Below are positions 23,547 through 32,354 of a DNA stretch of 32,524 nt, piece by piece. The DNA comes from Lachnospiraceae bacterium. GTDB taxonomy: Bacteria; Bacillota; Clostridia; Lachnospirales; Lachnospiraceae. The position numbers and the translations under genes are program-made. Numbering within the stretch: the stretch's first letter is position 1; every line of letters starts with the position of its first letter. The stretch covers positions 1-32,524 of the forward strand of contig JAFVBE010000042.1 of the NCBI GenBank assembly GCA_017480195.1, in the 5' to 3' direction. Below the pieces are notes generated by a model, which had not been told where the DNA came from, did not search any database, and was given only the letters and a program-made list of their open reading frames with translations.

Positions 23547-23837
23547 TTAATTTTCTGTTGCTACCGGATAGATAGAAACCTGCTTCTTATCTCTACCCTT
23601 TCTTTCAAAACGTACGATACCGTCAACAAGTGCGAATAAAGTATCGTCACCGCCACGACCAACATTCACACCCGGGTGAATCTTAGTTCCACGCTGTCTG
23701 TATAATATATTGCCAGCCTTTACAAACTGTCCGTCTGCTCTCTTTGCTCCAAGTCTCTTAGACTCTGAATCACGTCCGTTCTTAGTAGAACCAACACCCT
23801 TCTTATGAGCAAAGAACTGTAAATTCATCTTTAACAT
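23547..23837 (-). CDS. rpmA: 50S ribosomal protein L27 with cleavable N-terminal extension
   Basis: A 96-residue L27, the ribosomal protein whose N-terminus reaches the peptidyl-transferase centre. The sequence begins [20 protein letters not shown]: the firmicute extension ending in LQFF that must be removed after residue 9 to expose AHKKG. The rest ([39 protein letters not shown]) is standard. The ATG at 23837 follows AAGGAGGTGTAAAT. It begins 2 bp after the gene for its processing protease, which ensures matched supply. Confidence 0.98.
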   Translation of the reverse strand: MLKMNLQFFAHKKGVGSTKNGRDSESKRLGAKRADGQFVKAGNILYRQRGTKIHPGVNVGRGGDDTLFALVDGIVRFERKGRDKKQVSIYPVATEN

Positions 23838-23839
23838 AT

Positions 23840-24166
23840 TTACACCTCCTTGAAGTATACTTGTAAATACTTTTCACCGTACTCTTTTTGAATTCCTGTA
23901 ATTCCAAGAGTAAACGATTCCAGTAATAATTGTCCTTTTTCATCTGAATGTGATGTAAACTTAAATTCCAGCAAACCTGATTTACCTTCTTTTAATTCGA
24001 ATTTATTATCAGTTAAGCTGTCTATGGAATTAATCGTATTAATGGTAAGTGCCGATACAGCAGCACAGATTATATCCTTACCGCTATTATCAAAATCAGC
24101 ATGACCTTTAACACTAAATCCCTTATATGCTCCATCAGATTTCTTATAAAAAGTCGCTTTAATCAT
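23840..24166 (-). CDS. prp: Ribosomal-processing cysteine protease Prp
   Basis: A 108-residue cysteine protease that trims the N-terminal extension of L27 in Firmicutes. The catalytic pair is visible: His22 in SVKGHADF and Cys34 in [10 protein letters not shown], with the usual 11-residue spacing. The ATG at 24166 is 8 bp after the rplU stop. The L21-Prp-L27 order is the standard firmicute arrangement, and the extension on the neighbouring L27 confirms the substrate. Confidence 0.95.
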   Translation of the reverse strand: MIKATFYKKSDGAYKGFSVKGHADFDNSGKDIICAAVSALTINTINSIDSLTDNKFELKEGKSGLLEFKFTSHSDEKGQLLLESFTLGITGIQKEYGEKYLQVYFKEV

Positions 24167-24174
24167 AATTTTAA

Positions 24175-24480
24175 TTATGCATTGATTGCTTTGATTTCAA
24201 CCTTAGTAAACGGCTGTCTGTGTCCCTGCTTCTTATGATAGCCGGACTTTCTCTTGTACTTGTATACAACTACCTTCTTAGCCTTACCCTCGCCAAGAAC
24301 AGTTGCCTTTACTGAAGACTTCTTGCAATCATCGCCACAAATCATATCCTTATCATTGTTTACTGCAACAACATCAAATGATACTTCGTCGCCTTCTTTT
24401 GCATTAAGCTTTTCTACCTTAATGATATCTCCTTCAGCTACCTTGTACTGCTTACCGCCTGTTGCTATAATTGCGTACAT
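24175..24480 (-). CDS. rplU: 50S ribosomal protein L21
   Basis: A 101-residue L21. It begins MYAIIATGGKQYKVAEGDII, the family signature, with KVVVYKYKRKSGYHKKQGHRQPFT at the C-terminus, the conserved RNA-binding region. The ATG at 24480 follows AGGAGGTAACCAT; a longer in-frame reading covers the leader and is rejected. It is the first gene of rplU-prp-rpmA, driven by the promoter at 24570-24598. Confidence 0.98.
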   Translation of the reverse strand: MYAIIATGGKQYKVAEGDIIKVEKLNAKEGDEVSFDVVAVNNDKDMICGDDCKKSSVKATVLGEGKAKKVVVYKYKRKSGYHKKQGHRQPFTKVEIKAINA

Positions 24481-24566
24481 ATGGTTACCTCCTATTATCA
24501 TTACTCGCCAGTTACGGTGATGCCTTAAAATAGGGCATACTTCTACCTTCCTGTGCGGCACACTCA
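24481..24566 (-). ncRNA. Probable ribosomal L21 leader
   Basis: The transcript between the promoter and rplU has about 80 nt of structured leader, including ATGCC / GGCAT around an A/T-rich loop and a GCCGCAC element near the 5' end. Firmicute rplU genes commonly carry a conserved autoregulatory L21 leader at this place. I assign it by position and foldability; I could not match it base by base to the covariance model. Confidence 0.5.
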
Positions 24567-24569
24567 GAT

Positions 24570-24598
24570 ACTATAACATTATGTAAAAAAAATGTCAA
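24570..24598 (-). promoter_or_regulatory. Promoter of rplU-prp-rpmA
   Basis: TTGACA (24593-24598), exactly 17 bases including a T-run, then TATAGT (24570-24575) on the minus strand, about 90 bp before rplU. Confidence 0.85.
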
Positions 24599-24663
24599 GG
24601 AATTTTATTCAACAAACCGCATAAAATATATAGAATAATTATAAATAAATATACGGAGCTTTT

Positions 24664-25158
24664 ATGAATAATCAATCATTCAGACAGCCACACCTTCCGC
24701 TTGCATCAATACTTCGGTGTAAGCCAAATGCTGTGGCTAATATAAACGGCAGCGCAGACTACCCTTGTATATCAGGCACAGCTAAATGCTATCAGACTGC
24801 TTTAGGTGTTGTAGTATGCTGTGAGGTATCAGGACTGCCGGACTCAGAGCCTGACAGAATCTTCGGATGTCATATACATGAAGGAGCTGCCTGTCGAGGC
24901 GATATAAACGATCCGTTTTCCGATGCAATGACACATTATAATCCCTGCAGGGATAAGCACCCGTTCCACGCAGGAGACCTGCCTCCACTCTTTGGCAATG
25001 ACGGATATGCACTTTCCTTATGTCTTACCGACCGTTTCTGTGTAAATGAAATCATCGGAAAGGTCATTATAATACATGACAATCCCGATGATTTTGTTAC
25101 ACAGCCAGCCGGTAATTCCGGTACAAAGATAGCCTGTGGTGTATTTAAAGCTTTTTAA
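24664..25158 (+). CDS. Cu/Zn superoxide dismutase-family protein, no signal peptide
   Basis: A 164-residue Cu/Zn SOD-fold protein. Metal-ligand candidates fall in the right order: His70 and His72 (GCHIHEG), His91 (MTHYNP), His99, His102 and Asp105 (KHPFHAGDLPPLF) and His138 (VIIIHDNPDDF), followed by TQPAGNSGTKIACGVF. Compared with animal and periplasmic enzymes the zinc loop between His99 and His102 is short, and the active-site arginine of the GNSGxR motif is Lys155. Eleven cysteines are present, including the pair expected for the structural disulfide (Cys77, Cys158). It lacks a signal peptide, so it is predicted cytoplasmic, unlike classic SodC. ATG 24664 follows CGGAG. It runs against its neighbours and its stop overlaps that of the LCP gene. 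Confidence 0.85.
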   Translation: MNNQSFRQPHLPLASILRCKPNAVANINGSADYPCISGTAKCYQTALGVVVCCEVSGLPDSEPDRIFGCHIHEGAACRGDINDPFSDAMTHYNPCRDKHPFHAGDLPPLFGNDGYALSLCLTDRFCVNEIIGKVIIIHDNPDDFVTQPAGNSGTKIACGVFKAF

Positions 25159-26687
25159 TTATCAGCAGGGTTTATACCCTGCATATACTGCTGCAATATC
25201 TGTCTGTTGGCTTCCATATCAGGTACAAGCACCGCCATTCCGTCTACATTCTGTGCACTGTATGTTCCCTCAGCAGGCAGATAATAGCTTTGCATACTTC
25301 CGCCGCCCGAGCGTACATAAGCAAGTGCCGACTTAAGTATATTCATCGTGCTCATATCCGTAGTAATATGCGGGGCAACACCATCCAGAACCTTAAAGCC
25401 CTTGATTAAGTGTCCACTTTTAATCTTATCAATTACTGCCATTATTACATTACGCTGTCTGTTCGTTCTGTCCCAGTCGGAATTACCAACATGTCTGATT
25501 CTCGAATATCCTAACACCTGCCCTGCGTTAAGTGTATTTACACCCTCATGGAGATTCCATACCTCTACAGCCACCTCATCAGTTGTTCCAAGCTCAGGAT
25601 GCTGATTAAGATACTCTGCTTCTTCTGCCGTGAGTTCTATATCAAGGTCTCCAACGACGGTCATGGCTTCCATAAAGCTTCCAAAATCAACCAAAGCATT
25701 CCCATCAATTCTTATACCGAGATTTTCCTCTATGGTCTGGTCAAGCAAATCTATGCCTCCAAATGCAAAGGCTGCATTTATTCTGTTGCTGCCATATCCC
25801 GGTATGGACACATACATATCCCTCATTATTGAAGTTAGAGCTACAGTGTGTGTGCTCTTGTTTATACTGCACAAGATGATTGTATCAGCCCTTTGAATTC
25901 CCTGTCCCTCACGCGCATCCTGACCTATGAGAAGTATATTGATTATATCCCCTTGAAAATTGTCTGTTCTGGCAGACACATTAGTCTCCACTCTGTCCAT
26001 CTTATTAAGTGCACGGACTGCAAGACCTATTCCCACACCACATAAGCATAATATTAAAAATAATAACACAGCAACAAATCTCAAAAACGGGTGTTTTTTC
26101 TTTCTCTTCTTCTTTCTTTTGTTATCATTATTCTGTCCGTTATTCTGATTTTGCCTGTTGTTACCATTGTTCGTAACCTGATTATAATAATTTTTCGGAT
26201 TTCTCATCTGTAGTGCCTGCATATTATTTTTATTCGAAGCATTATTACTAATACTTCTATTCATTTGCTGTCCGTTATTTGTTCGTTGTTGTGAGGTTCT
26301 TACCTGATTTTGAGCCTGATTATATTGCTGCTTCGGGACATTCTGTCTTACCGGTGCCTCCTGATTAGTGTAATGAGTATTATTCTGTATTGGACGCTGC
26401 GCACTCTGACTGTTATACCCCGATTGCATCGGATTCTGTATATTCTGATTGGCATATCCGTTCTGCATAGGATTCTGTATGCCTCCCGAAGGAGCAAATG
26501 CACTGTCAACAAACGCACTATCCACAAACGCACTATCCAAAAATGCACTGTCATTAAGATACGAATTATCAGGCGCAAATGCACTATCCTCAAGATACGA
26601 GGTATCCTGCATCTGCATCCGTGCACGCTCCTCAGCCTGAATTCTTCTAAGCTCCTCTAATTGTCTAAGTTCTTCTTCCTTAGTCAT
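25155..26687 (-). CDS. LytR-CpsA-Psr (LCP) family cell-wall glycopolymer ligase
   Basis: A 510-residue type II membrane enzyme of the family that attaches teichoic acids or polysaccharides to peptidoglycan. The N-terminal 200 residues are cytoplasmic and disordered: a Glu/Arg helix, five DSAF-type repeats (about 34-64), long Gln/Asn-rich stretches and a KKRKKKRKKK patch, then a membrane helix at about 201-225. The extracellular LCP domain has the pyrophosphate-binding residues in LLIGQDAR, IQRADTIIL, TSIMRDMYV, SNRINAAFAFG and GYSRIRHVGNSDWDRTNRQR. The C-terminus is a short tail. No clear ribosome-binding site precedes ATG 26687. LytR-type genes usually sit between yqeK and rsfS in clostridia; here it is about 5 kb away with its own promoter. 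Confidence 0.93.
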   Translation of the reverse strand: MTKEEELRQLEELRRIQAEERARMQMQDTSYLEDSAFAPDNSYLNDSAFLDSAFVDSAFVDSAFAPSGGIQNPMQNGYANQNIQNPMQSGYNSQSAQRPIQNNTHYTNQEAPVRQNVPKQQYNQAQNQVRTSQQRTNNGQQMNRSISNNASNKNNMQALQMRNPKNYYNQVTNNGNNRQNQNNGQNNDNKRKKKRKKKHPFLRFVAVLLFLILCLCGVGIGLAVRALNKMDRVETNVSARTDNFQGDIINILLIGQDAREGQGIQRADTIILCSINKSTHTVALTSIMRDMYVSIPGYGSNRINAAFAFGGIDLLDQTIEENLGIRIDGNALVDFGSFMEAMTVVGDLDIELTAEEAEYLNQHPELGTTDEVAVEVWNLHEGVNTLNAGQVLGYSRIRHVGNSDWDRTNRQRNVIMAVIDKIKSGHLIKGFKVLDGVAPHITTDMSTMNILKSALAYVRSGGGSMQSYYLPAEGTYSAQNVDGMAVLVPDMEANRQILQQYMQGINPADN

Positions 26688-26741
26688 ATCAAATCATATA
26701 ATACAAATAATAAAAGTATTATATTCCCTTCCTTTAATTGT

Positions 26742-26799
26742 CAGGCTTAAATCTAATTATTAAGCCTGCATTTACTTCATTAATGGCTACATTATACCA
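26742..26799 (-). promoter_or_regulatory. Extended -10 promoter and leader hairpin of the LCP gene
   Basis: TGGTATAAT on the minus strand (26791-26799) is an extended -10 promoter about 100 bp before the gene. The leader contains a perfect 9-bp hairpin CAGGCTTAA / TTAAGCCTG (26742-26750, 26760-26768) with no U-tract. Its function is unknown; it may be a stabiliser or a weak terminator for read-through from the RNase gene. Confidence 0.55.
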
Positions 26800-26841
26800 C
26801 TAAATCAATCGCCATAATGCTAAAATTAGAATAAAATTTCC

Positions 26842-28014
26842 TTAATATTTTATTAAATGTGCCATCTCATGCAAAGGCTTTCTTACTTTTTTTCTCGTTA
26901 ATTCCACCAAACCTAATTTAGTTATGTCAACCACCTTTGCAGGTATACTGTCTGTTAATACATAATTACTCAAGGCTTCTAACAAGCTTTTATTATATTC
27001 GTTATTCTTCATACTTATAAAATCAACAACTATTATGCCCGACAGATTCCTAAGTCTTATCTGCCTTGCAATCTCCTTTGCAGCCTCATTGTTAATCTTA
27101 TAAATATATTCTTCTGTATTATTTCCCCGTATGGCTTTTCCGCTGTTCACATCTATAACCGTCATCGCCTCTGTCACCTCAATGACAAGATATGCTCCGG
27201 AATTTAAGTAAGCCTTTTTATTAAGAGCCTTGTCAGTAAGTGATTTCAGATTATACAGATTAGACAGGCTAACCATCTCATCATTATACAGCCTTATATC
27301 AGCCTCATTATAATACCCCGCATACTCCTCATATATATCCTTTTCATCCGTGACAACCTCAGTGTCTTCCCTGCCTGCATATTCATTCATGGATTTAATA
27401 TATGCCGGTACATTTACATATATCTTAGAATATGCCTTAAGATACCTCGCGCTATAAAGCATATCATCAAGCCTTGTGAGTAATGTAATCATCTCATCCT
27501 TTATAGCCTCATTTGCCTCATCTGCCGCAGCGGTTCTTATTACTGCTCCATAGCTTATGTCACGACACTTTTTTATAATATCGAAGGATTTAAGCGCATC
27601 TGCAAATATATCCTTTAATCGTTCTCTTGTCTCATTATCTTTTATTTTTGAAGACACGCCCAGCAGGTTATCAGTATGAATCACTACATTTTTACCTGTA
27701 AGTGAAATATCGGTTGTGACTGATGGCTGCTTGGTCTTTATGCTGTCCTTGGATATCTGGACAGGAATCAGGCTTCCTATCTTAAGATTTTCCTTACCCG
27801 TATAATCCTCAAGAGACAGATAGCAGCTTAATTCAGGGGAGACATCCACGAATGCAGCATTTATATTATTAAGAATATTGGACACTCTGCCTATATATAC
27901 ATTGCCGAGTATCTCATCCTCCTCATAGCAGTTAATATCTATGAGATTTTTGCCCTCAAAATAATATCCTATCTTAACCTTATCCTTTTTTATAACTACA
28001 AAACGGTTCATCAT
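26842..28014 (-). CDS. rng: Ribonuclease E/G family endoribonuclease (RNase G-like), without zinc-link
   Basis: A 390-residue single-strand-specific endonuclease for RNA processing and decay. The N-terminal S1-like domain (NVYIGRVSNILNNINAAFVDV) is followed by the RNase H-like and DNase I-like regions, with SYGAVIRTAA and the catalytic aspartates in EAMTVIDVNSGKA and GIIVVDFISM. The protein ends at LVELTRKKVRKPLHEMAHLI and so stops before the CPxC zinc-link that builds the tetramer in E. coli RNase E and G. A start at 28014 or 28011 has only a weak AAAAGAG upstream. It follows the DUF2344 gene by 39 bp, the order typical of clostridia, and ends the run. Confidence 0.92.
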   Translation of the reverse strand: MMNRFVVIKKDKVKIGYYFEGKNLIDINCYEEDEILGNVYIGRVSNILNNINAAFVDVSPELSCYLSLEDYTGKENLKIGSLIPVQISKDSIKTKQPSVTTDISLTGKNVVIHTDNLLGVSSKIKDNETRERLKDIFADALKSFDIIKKCRDISYGAVIRTAAADEANEAIKDEMITLLTRLDDMLYSARYLKAYSKIYVNVPAYIKSMNEYAGREDTEVVTDEKDIYEEYAGYYNEADIRLYNDEMVSLSNLYNLKSLTDKALNKKAYLNSGAYLVIEVTEAMTVIDVNSGKAIRGNNTEEYIYKINNEAAKEIARQIRLRNLSGIIVVDFISMKNNEYNKSLLEALSNYVLTDSIPAKVVDITKLGLVELTRKKVRKPLHEMAHLIKY

Positions 28015-28053
28015 TCAAACTCTTTTCTGTAACTAATTATTTCAAAGCATTTT

Positions 28054-28749
28054 CTAAAAATGTTTTCCATCAGCCGAAAGCGGCTTCAAATCATACCTTT
28101 CTCCCATATATGTCTCAAGCCTGTGAATCATATAATCATATCTGTTGTATTCCACACCTGCCTCGTTGCAAAGTGCCTCTATCACAAGCTCTGGCTTAAG
28201 ATTGCCTCTGCTACCAGATTCAAGGAGCATATATATACCGTCCTCGTATACCTTTAGCTCATATATAAGCGGCTTAATATCAGTTAATTCCTCTTTGGAC
28301 TTCGTCTTCTTAACAACATCTACGGAAGCCTTATCCATCATTGATACGATATTATCCCTCAAGAGACAAGTAGTATCATTCTCACATTCCTCATTCTTAT
28401 AAATATAATAATCAGAAGCCGTAACAAGTGCCATAGAAGGCTTCGCACCATCCTCAAGCAAAACTATATCGTGAACCTTAATTCCTTCCGGCAGAGTATC
28501 GTTAAGCTTCTTCATCATATCCTCAGATGATGTTACGGAATTAAATTCTCCGTCAAAATACTCTCCCTCAGATGTCATACCAAGCGGCATAGGCGCTGCA
28601 AAGGATATTATCTGGTGCGGCGAAAAGCCCTTAGAATAAGCCACATCAAGCTTAGCACGCCTTATCGCCTTTTGGAAAAGTCTCATTATATCAAGATGTC
28701 CGATAAATCTAAGTACACCGGTTTTCTCATACTTTATTCTTAGCTTCAA
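28054..28749 (-). CDS. TIGR03936/DUF2344 radical-SAM-linked protein
   Basis: A 231-residue protein of the DUF2344 family, nearly always encoded beside (or fused to) the B12-binding radical SAM protein that precedes it here. Its biochemical role is not established; a part in RNA modification has been suspected from gene context with RNase G and ribosomal proteins. Signature stretches: LRIKYEKTGVLRFIGHLDIM, FQKAIRRAKLDVAYSKGFSPH and FAAPMPLGMTSEGEYFDGEF. The start is most likely TTG at 28749, preceded by AAGGAGG with 7 bases; this overlaps the upstream gene by 23 bp. An ATG at 28800 would add 17 unrelated residues. Confidence 0.9.
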   Translation of the reverse strand: MKLRIKYEKTGVLRFIGHLDIMRLFQKAIRRAKLDVAYSKGFSPHQIISFAAPMPLGMTSEGEYFDGEFNSVTSSEDMMKKLNDTLPEGIKVHDIVLLEDGAKPSMALVTASDYYIYKNEECENDTTCLLRDNIVSMMDKASVDVVKKTKSKEELTDIKPLIYELKVYEDGIYMLLESGSRGNLKPELVIEALCNEAGVEYNRYDYMIHRLETYMGERYDLKPLSADGKHF

Positions 28750-30601
28750 AGCAGACACCTCCTTTGTATATGGCAGCCCCGCAGCCCGAACATCTTTCAC
28801 GGCAGTTTGGAGTTACTATACCATTCTTAGCATTTAACCACTCTTTTGTAAGAAAGCTTCTGCTTACTCCTACATCTATATGTTCCCAAGGGAAGACCTC
28901 ATCTATGTCACGCTCCCTTGATATATAAAAATCTATGTCTATATTATTCTCAGTAAAAGCCTCGTCATATCTTTCCATTGAGAAGAACTCAGTCCACGCA
29001 TCATAGATAGCACCCTTTTTATACACATCATATATTACCTTGCCAATCCTCCTGTCACCTCTGGCAAGTATACCCTCAAGCACAGTAATCTCCGCATCAT
29101 GATAAGTAAACTTTAGGCTTTTCTTATTCTTCTGCTTTGCGAAGGAATCCTTTACAAAATATGCTCGCCTCTTGTATTCCTCAGGACTTATCATCGGCGC
29201 CCACTGAAATGGGGTAAAAGGCTTAGGTACAAAATACGAAGAGGATGCATTAATCATTACTCTTCCGTTTCTTTTTTCCTTTGGAACAGCGTCAAAGTAT
29301 TCCTCAGATATCTTCTCCGCAAGCTCTGCTATACCGAGCAAATCCTCATCAGTCTCCGTAGGAAGCCCCATCATAAAATAAAGCTTAACCTTATCCCAGC
29401 CACCGATAAACGCATCACGACTTCCCTGTAATATATTCTCTTCGGTAATTCCCTTATTAATTACATCACGGAGTCTCTGCGTACCCGCCTCAGCAGCAAA
29501 GGTAAGCGAGCTTTTTTTGATATCCTGTACCTTGCTCATTACATCAAGTGAAAATGCATCTATTCGAAGTGATGGCAGGGATACATTTACATGGTCAGTA
29601 TCACGAAGTTCAATCAAGAACTGTAATAACTCATCAAGGCTTTCATAATCGCTTGAACTTAAGGAGCTTAAAGAAATCTCCTCATATCCTGTATTATCCA
29701 GCATTTCTTTCGCATATTTTTTAAGCATTTTAACATCTTTTTGTCTGGTAGGTCTATATATCATACCCGCCTGACAGAAGCGGCACCCCCTTATACAGCC
29801 ACGCATTATCTCAAGAGTAACTCTGTCCTGAGTCGCTCTGATATACGGGACAACCGGCTTCATAGGATAAGGAACTTTGTCAAAATCCATAACTGCCTGC
29901 CATTTTATCTTGGCGGGTACATCCTTATATAGCGGCTTTATCTCATATATAGTCCCATCATGATTATATGAGACATCATACAGTGACGGTACATATATAC
30001 CGGGTATTTTAGCCGCCTTGTGCAAGAAATCCTCTCTACTCATATCACTTGACTTGTATTCCTTGTATAAATCAAGCAGCTCATCATAGGATATCTCACC
30101 CTCGCCGATATAGAACATATCAAAAAATTCTGCCAGAGGCTCAGGATTTACGGTACAAGGACCTCCGCCTATAACAATGGTATCGCCCTTCTTCCTATCC
30201 TTAGCCCATATAGGAATACCTGATAATTCTATAACCTGAAGTATATTGGTATAGCACATTTCATACTGGATAGTTATTCCAAGCCAGTCGAATTCATTTA
30301 TCGGAGTCTGTGTCTCCAAAGAAAAAAGTCTGATATTTTCCTTCCGCATAATCTCATCCAAATCAGGCCATGGACTGTATACCCTCTCACAGTAGGTATC
30401 CTCGCGCCTATTGAAGAAATCATAAAGTATCTGTATGCCAAGATATGACATACCTATCTCATATACATCGGGAAAGCATACAGCAAATCTTATGTCAATA
30501 TCAGACAAATCCTTCTTAACTATATTTACTTCATTGCCTATATATCTTGCAGGCTTCTCAATATTCATTAAAATACGCTCAGAAAGTGCAAGCTTGCTCA
30601 T
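28727..30601 (-). CDS. B12-binding-domain radical SAM protein (TIGR03960 family)
   Basis: A 624-residue radical SAM enzyme with an N-terminal Rossmann-like B12-binding-type domain (VCFPDVYEIGMSYLGIQILY, GGGPCTVNPEPLAEF, GEGE) and a central radical SAM barrel carrying the 4Fe-4S motif MRGCIRGCRFCQAGMIYRP (CxxxCxxC). The C-terminal section has DYESLDEL, FAAEAGTQRLRDVINKG and a Cys cluster CRERCSGCG. The reaction is unknown. It overlaps and presumably works with the DUF2344 protein. The start at 30601 (MSKLALSERI) follows AAGAAGGATTATAAT; the longer open frame upstream overlaps the PFL gene and is rejected. The stop of the PFL gene is 13 bp away, so the two are co-transcribed. Confidence 0.93.
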   Translation of the reverse strand: MSKLALSERILMNIEKPARYIGNEVNIVKKDLSDIDIRFAVCFPDVYEIGMSYLGIQILYDFFNRREDTYCERVYSPWPDLDEIMRKENIRLFSLETQTPINEFDWLGITIQYEMCYTNILQVIELSGIPIWAKDRKKGDTIVIGGGPCTVNPEPLAEFFDMFYIGEGEISYDELLDLYKEYKSSDMSREDFLHKAAKIPGIYVPSLYDVSYNHDGTIYEIKPLYKDVPAKIKWQAVMDFDKVPYPMKPVVPYIRATQDRVTLEIMRGCIRGCRFCQAGMIYRPTRQKDVKMLKKYAKEMLDNTGYEEISLSSLSSSDYESLDELLQFLIELRDTDHVNVSLPSLRIDAFSLDVMSKVQDIKKSSLTFAAEAGTQRLRDVINKGITEENILQGSRDAFIGGWDKVKLYFMMGLPTETDEDLLGIAELAEKISEEYFDAVPKEKRNGRVMINASSSYFVPKPFTPFQWAPMISPEEYKRRAYFVKDSFAKQKNKKSLKFTYHDAEITVLEGILARGDRRIGKVIYDVYKKGAIYDAWTEFFSMERYDEAFTENNIDIDFYISRERDIDEVFPWEHIDVGVSRSFLTKEWLNAKNGIVTPNCRERCSGCGAAIYKGGVCFEAKNKV

Positions 30602-30614
30602 ATTATAATCCTTC

Positions 30615-31979
30615 TTAATTTTTAAAGCTATGTATTGGCGCAGGTATTCTGCCACCCCTGTTAATAAATGCATCACAGGAATACTGATTAACAGGCATAA
30701 TCGGTGCATAGCCAAGTAATCCTCCGAATTCAGCCTTATCACCAACAGTCTTACCGATAACAGGTATTATTCTTACAGCAGTGGTCTTCTGGTTGACCAT
30801 ACCAAGAGCCATCTCATCAGCAATTATTCCCGATATGGTGGTCGCCTTGGTATCACCCGGTATTGCAATCATATCAAGTCCAACCGAGCAGACACAGGTC
30901 ATCGCTTCGAGCTTCTCAAGTGTAAGTGCTCCCGCTGACACAGCATCTATCATACGCTGATCCTCGCTCACAGGAATAAATGCACCACTTAAGCCACCCA
31001 CATATGAGGATGCCATAACTCCGCCCTTCTTAACCTGGTCATTAAGCATAGCAAGTGCTGCTGTCGTTCCCGGCGCACCCGCATATTCAAGACCTATCTC
31101 CTCAAGTATCTCACCTACGCTGTCGCCTATGGCAGGTGTAGGCGCAAGTGATAAATCTATTATTCCAAAAGGAATACCAAGCATCTCGGAAGCTTCCTTT
31201 GCCACAAGCTGTCCGACTCTTGTAATCTTAAATGCAGTCTTCTTAATAGTCTCGCAAAGTACCTCGAAGTTTTCTCCTCTGACCTGTTCTATGGCAGCCT
31301 TGACAACTCCCGGTCCGCTGACGCCGACATTTATAATCCTTTCTGCCTCTGTTACGCCATGAAAGGCTCCTGCCATAAAAGGATTATCATCAGGTGCATT
31401 ACAGAACACCACGAACTTGGCGCAACCAAGCGAATCAGCATCCTTAGTAAGCTCTGCAGCCTCAAGTATTATCTCACCTAAGAGCTTAACTGCATCCATA
31501 TTTATACCGGTTTTGGTTGAGCCTGTATTTACAGAGCTGCACACTCTTGATGTGCTTGCAAGTGCCTTAGGTATGGAGCGAATAAGAAGCTCATCAGCCT
31601 TAGTCATACCCTTAGATACAAGTGCAGAATATCCACCTATAAAATTCACTCCACAGGTAGTTGCAGCTTCATCAAGTGCCTTGGCTATATCTATGAAATC
31701 CTCCTCACTCTTACATACTGAACCTCCCACCAAAGCAATCGGGGTAACCGATATACGCTTATTAACTATAGGCACACCATATTTTTCTGATATCTGATTA
31801 CCTACTGAAACCAGATTTTTTGCAGAACTCGTTATCTTCTCATATATCTTATCACAGGTTTCCTTAACATCAGCACCAACGCAATCAAGCAGACTTATAC
31901 CCATAGTGATGGTTCTGACATCAAGATTAAGCTTATGAATCATTTCATTTGTTTCAATAACTTCATTTATACCAATCAT
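30615..31979 (-). CDS. PFL/UPF0210 (DUF711) family protein
   Basis: A 454-residue protein of the UPF0210 family, distantly related to the glycyl-radical (pyruvate formate-lyase) fold but without a glycyl-radical motif, so the name does not imply that activity. Conserved stretches: [73 protein letters not shown] and the C-terminal [16 protein letters not shown]. Its function is unknown. In many Firmicutes it is paired, as here, with a small ACT protein, which suggests amino-acid-linked regulation. The ATG at 31979 follows AGGAGACAGATT. Confidence 0.93.
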   Translation of the reverse strand: MIGINEVIETNEMIHKLNLDVRTITMGISLLDCVGADVKETCDKIYEKITSSAKNLVSVGNQISEKYGVPIVNKRISVTPIALVGGSVCKSEEDFIDIAKALDEAATTCGVNFIGGYSALVSKGMTKADELLIRSIPKALASTSRVCSSVNTGSTKTGINMDAVKLLGEIILEAAELTKDADSLGCAKFVVFCNAPDDNPFMAGAFHGVTEAERIINVGVSGPGVVKAAIEQVRGENFEVLCETIKKTAFKITRVGQLVAKEASEMLGIPFGIIDLSLAPTPAIGDSVGEILEEIGLEYAGAPGTTAALAMLNDQVKKGGVMASSYVGGLSGAFIPVSEDQRMIDAVSAGALTLEKLEAMTCVCSVGLDMIAIPGDTKATTISGIIADEMALGMVNQKTTAVRIIPVIGKTVGDKAEFGGLLGYAPIMPVNQYSCDAFINRGGRIPAPIHSFKN

Positions 31980-32059
31980 AATCTGTCTCCTATTAACTAT
32001 AATTTGTCTATCTAAGCCTTGTCCGCCATATTAATATACAGCTTACTGTAATGCACATT

Positions 32060-32332
32060 TTACAATCTGTGCATCATATTGAATATCTCTTCACTCTGTG
32101 CCCTTATCTGCACGCCGATTTCTTTACCTAAATCTACAAGCTCCTCGTTAATTCTTGCCTGGTCCTTAGATGCTTCTGATATATCAACCACCATCATCAT
32201 ATTAAAATAACCGTCAACTATAGTCTGTGCTATATCAAGGATATTAACATTATTCTGTGAAAGGTATACACATACCTTCGCGATAATACCTACTTTATCC
32301 TTTCCAAGTACGGTGATAATTGTCTTTTTCAT
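32060..32332 (-). CDS. ACT-domain protein, UPF0237 family
   Basis: A 90-residue single ACT domain (GcvR-like): KKTIITVLGKDKVGIIAKVC, then the ligand loop region NNVNILDIAQTIVDGYFNMM and the C-terminal strand-helix. ACT domains bind amino acids and control partner enzymes. It precedes the UPF0210 gene by 80 bp, the standard pairing, so it probably modulates that protein. The start at 32332 follows GGAGGAATTGAAA; the upstream in-frame TTG is disfavoured. A tandem repeat begins 22 bp upstream of its start codon. Confidence 0.93.
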   Translation of the reverse strand: MKKTIITVLGKDKVGIIAKVCVYLSQNNVNILDIAQTIVDGYFNMMMVVDISEASKDQARINEELVDLGKEIGVQIRAQSEEIFNMMHRL

Positions 32333-32354
32333 TTTCAATTCCTCCTAATATATT

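Noticed and set aside
24782-25012. 76-codon minus-strand ORF opposite the SOD-like gene
   Set aside because: The plus-strand frame carries an intact metal-ligand pattern and an RBS; the antisense frame has neither.
26310-26660. Plus-strand ORFs opposite the LCP N-terminus with repeated NALST-type units
   Set aside because: The repeats are the antisense reading of the DSAF codon repeats; no ribosome-binding site and no independent support.
30615-31979. Pyruvate formate-lyase activity for the PFL-family gene
   Set aside because: The glycyl-radical motif and catalytic cysteine pair are absent; the protein belongs to UPF0210, which only shares a distant fold name.
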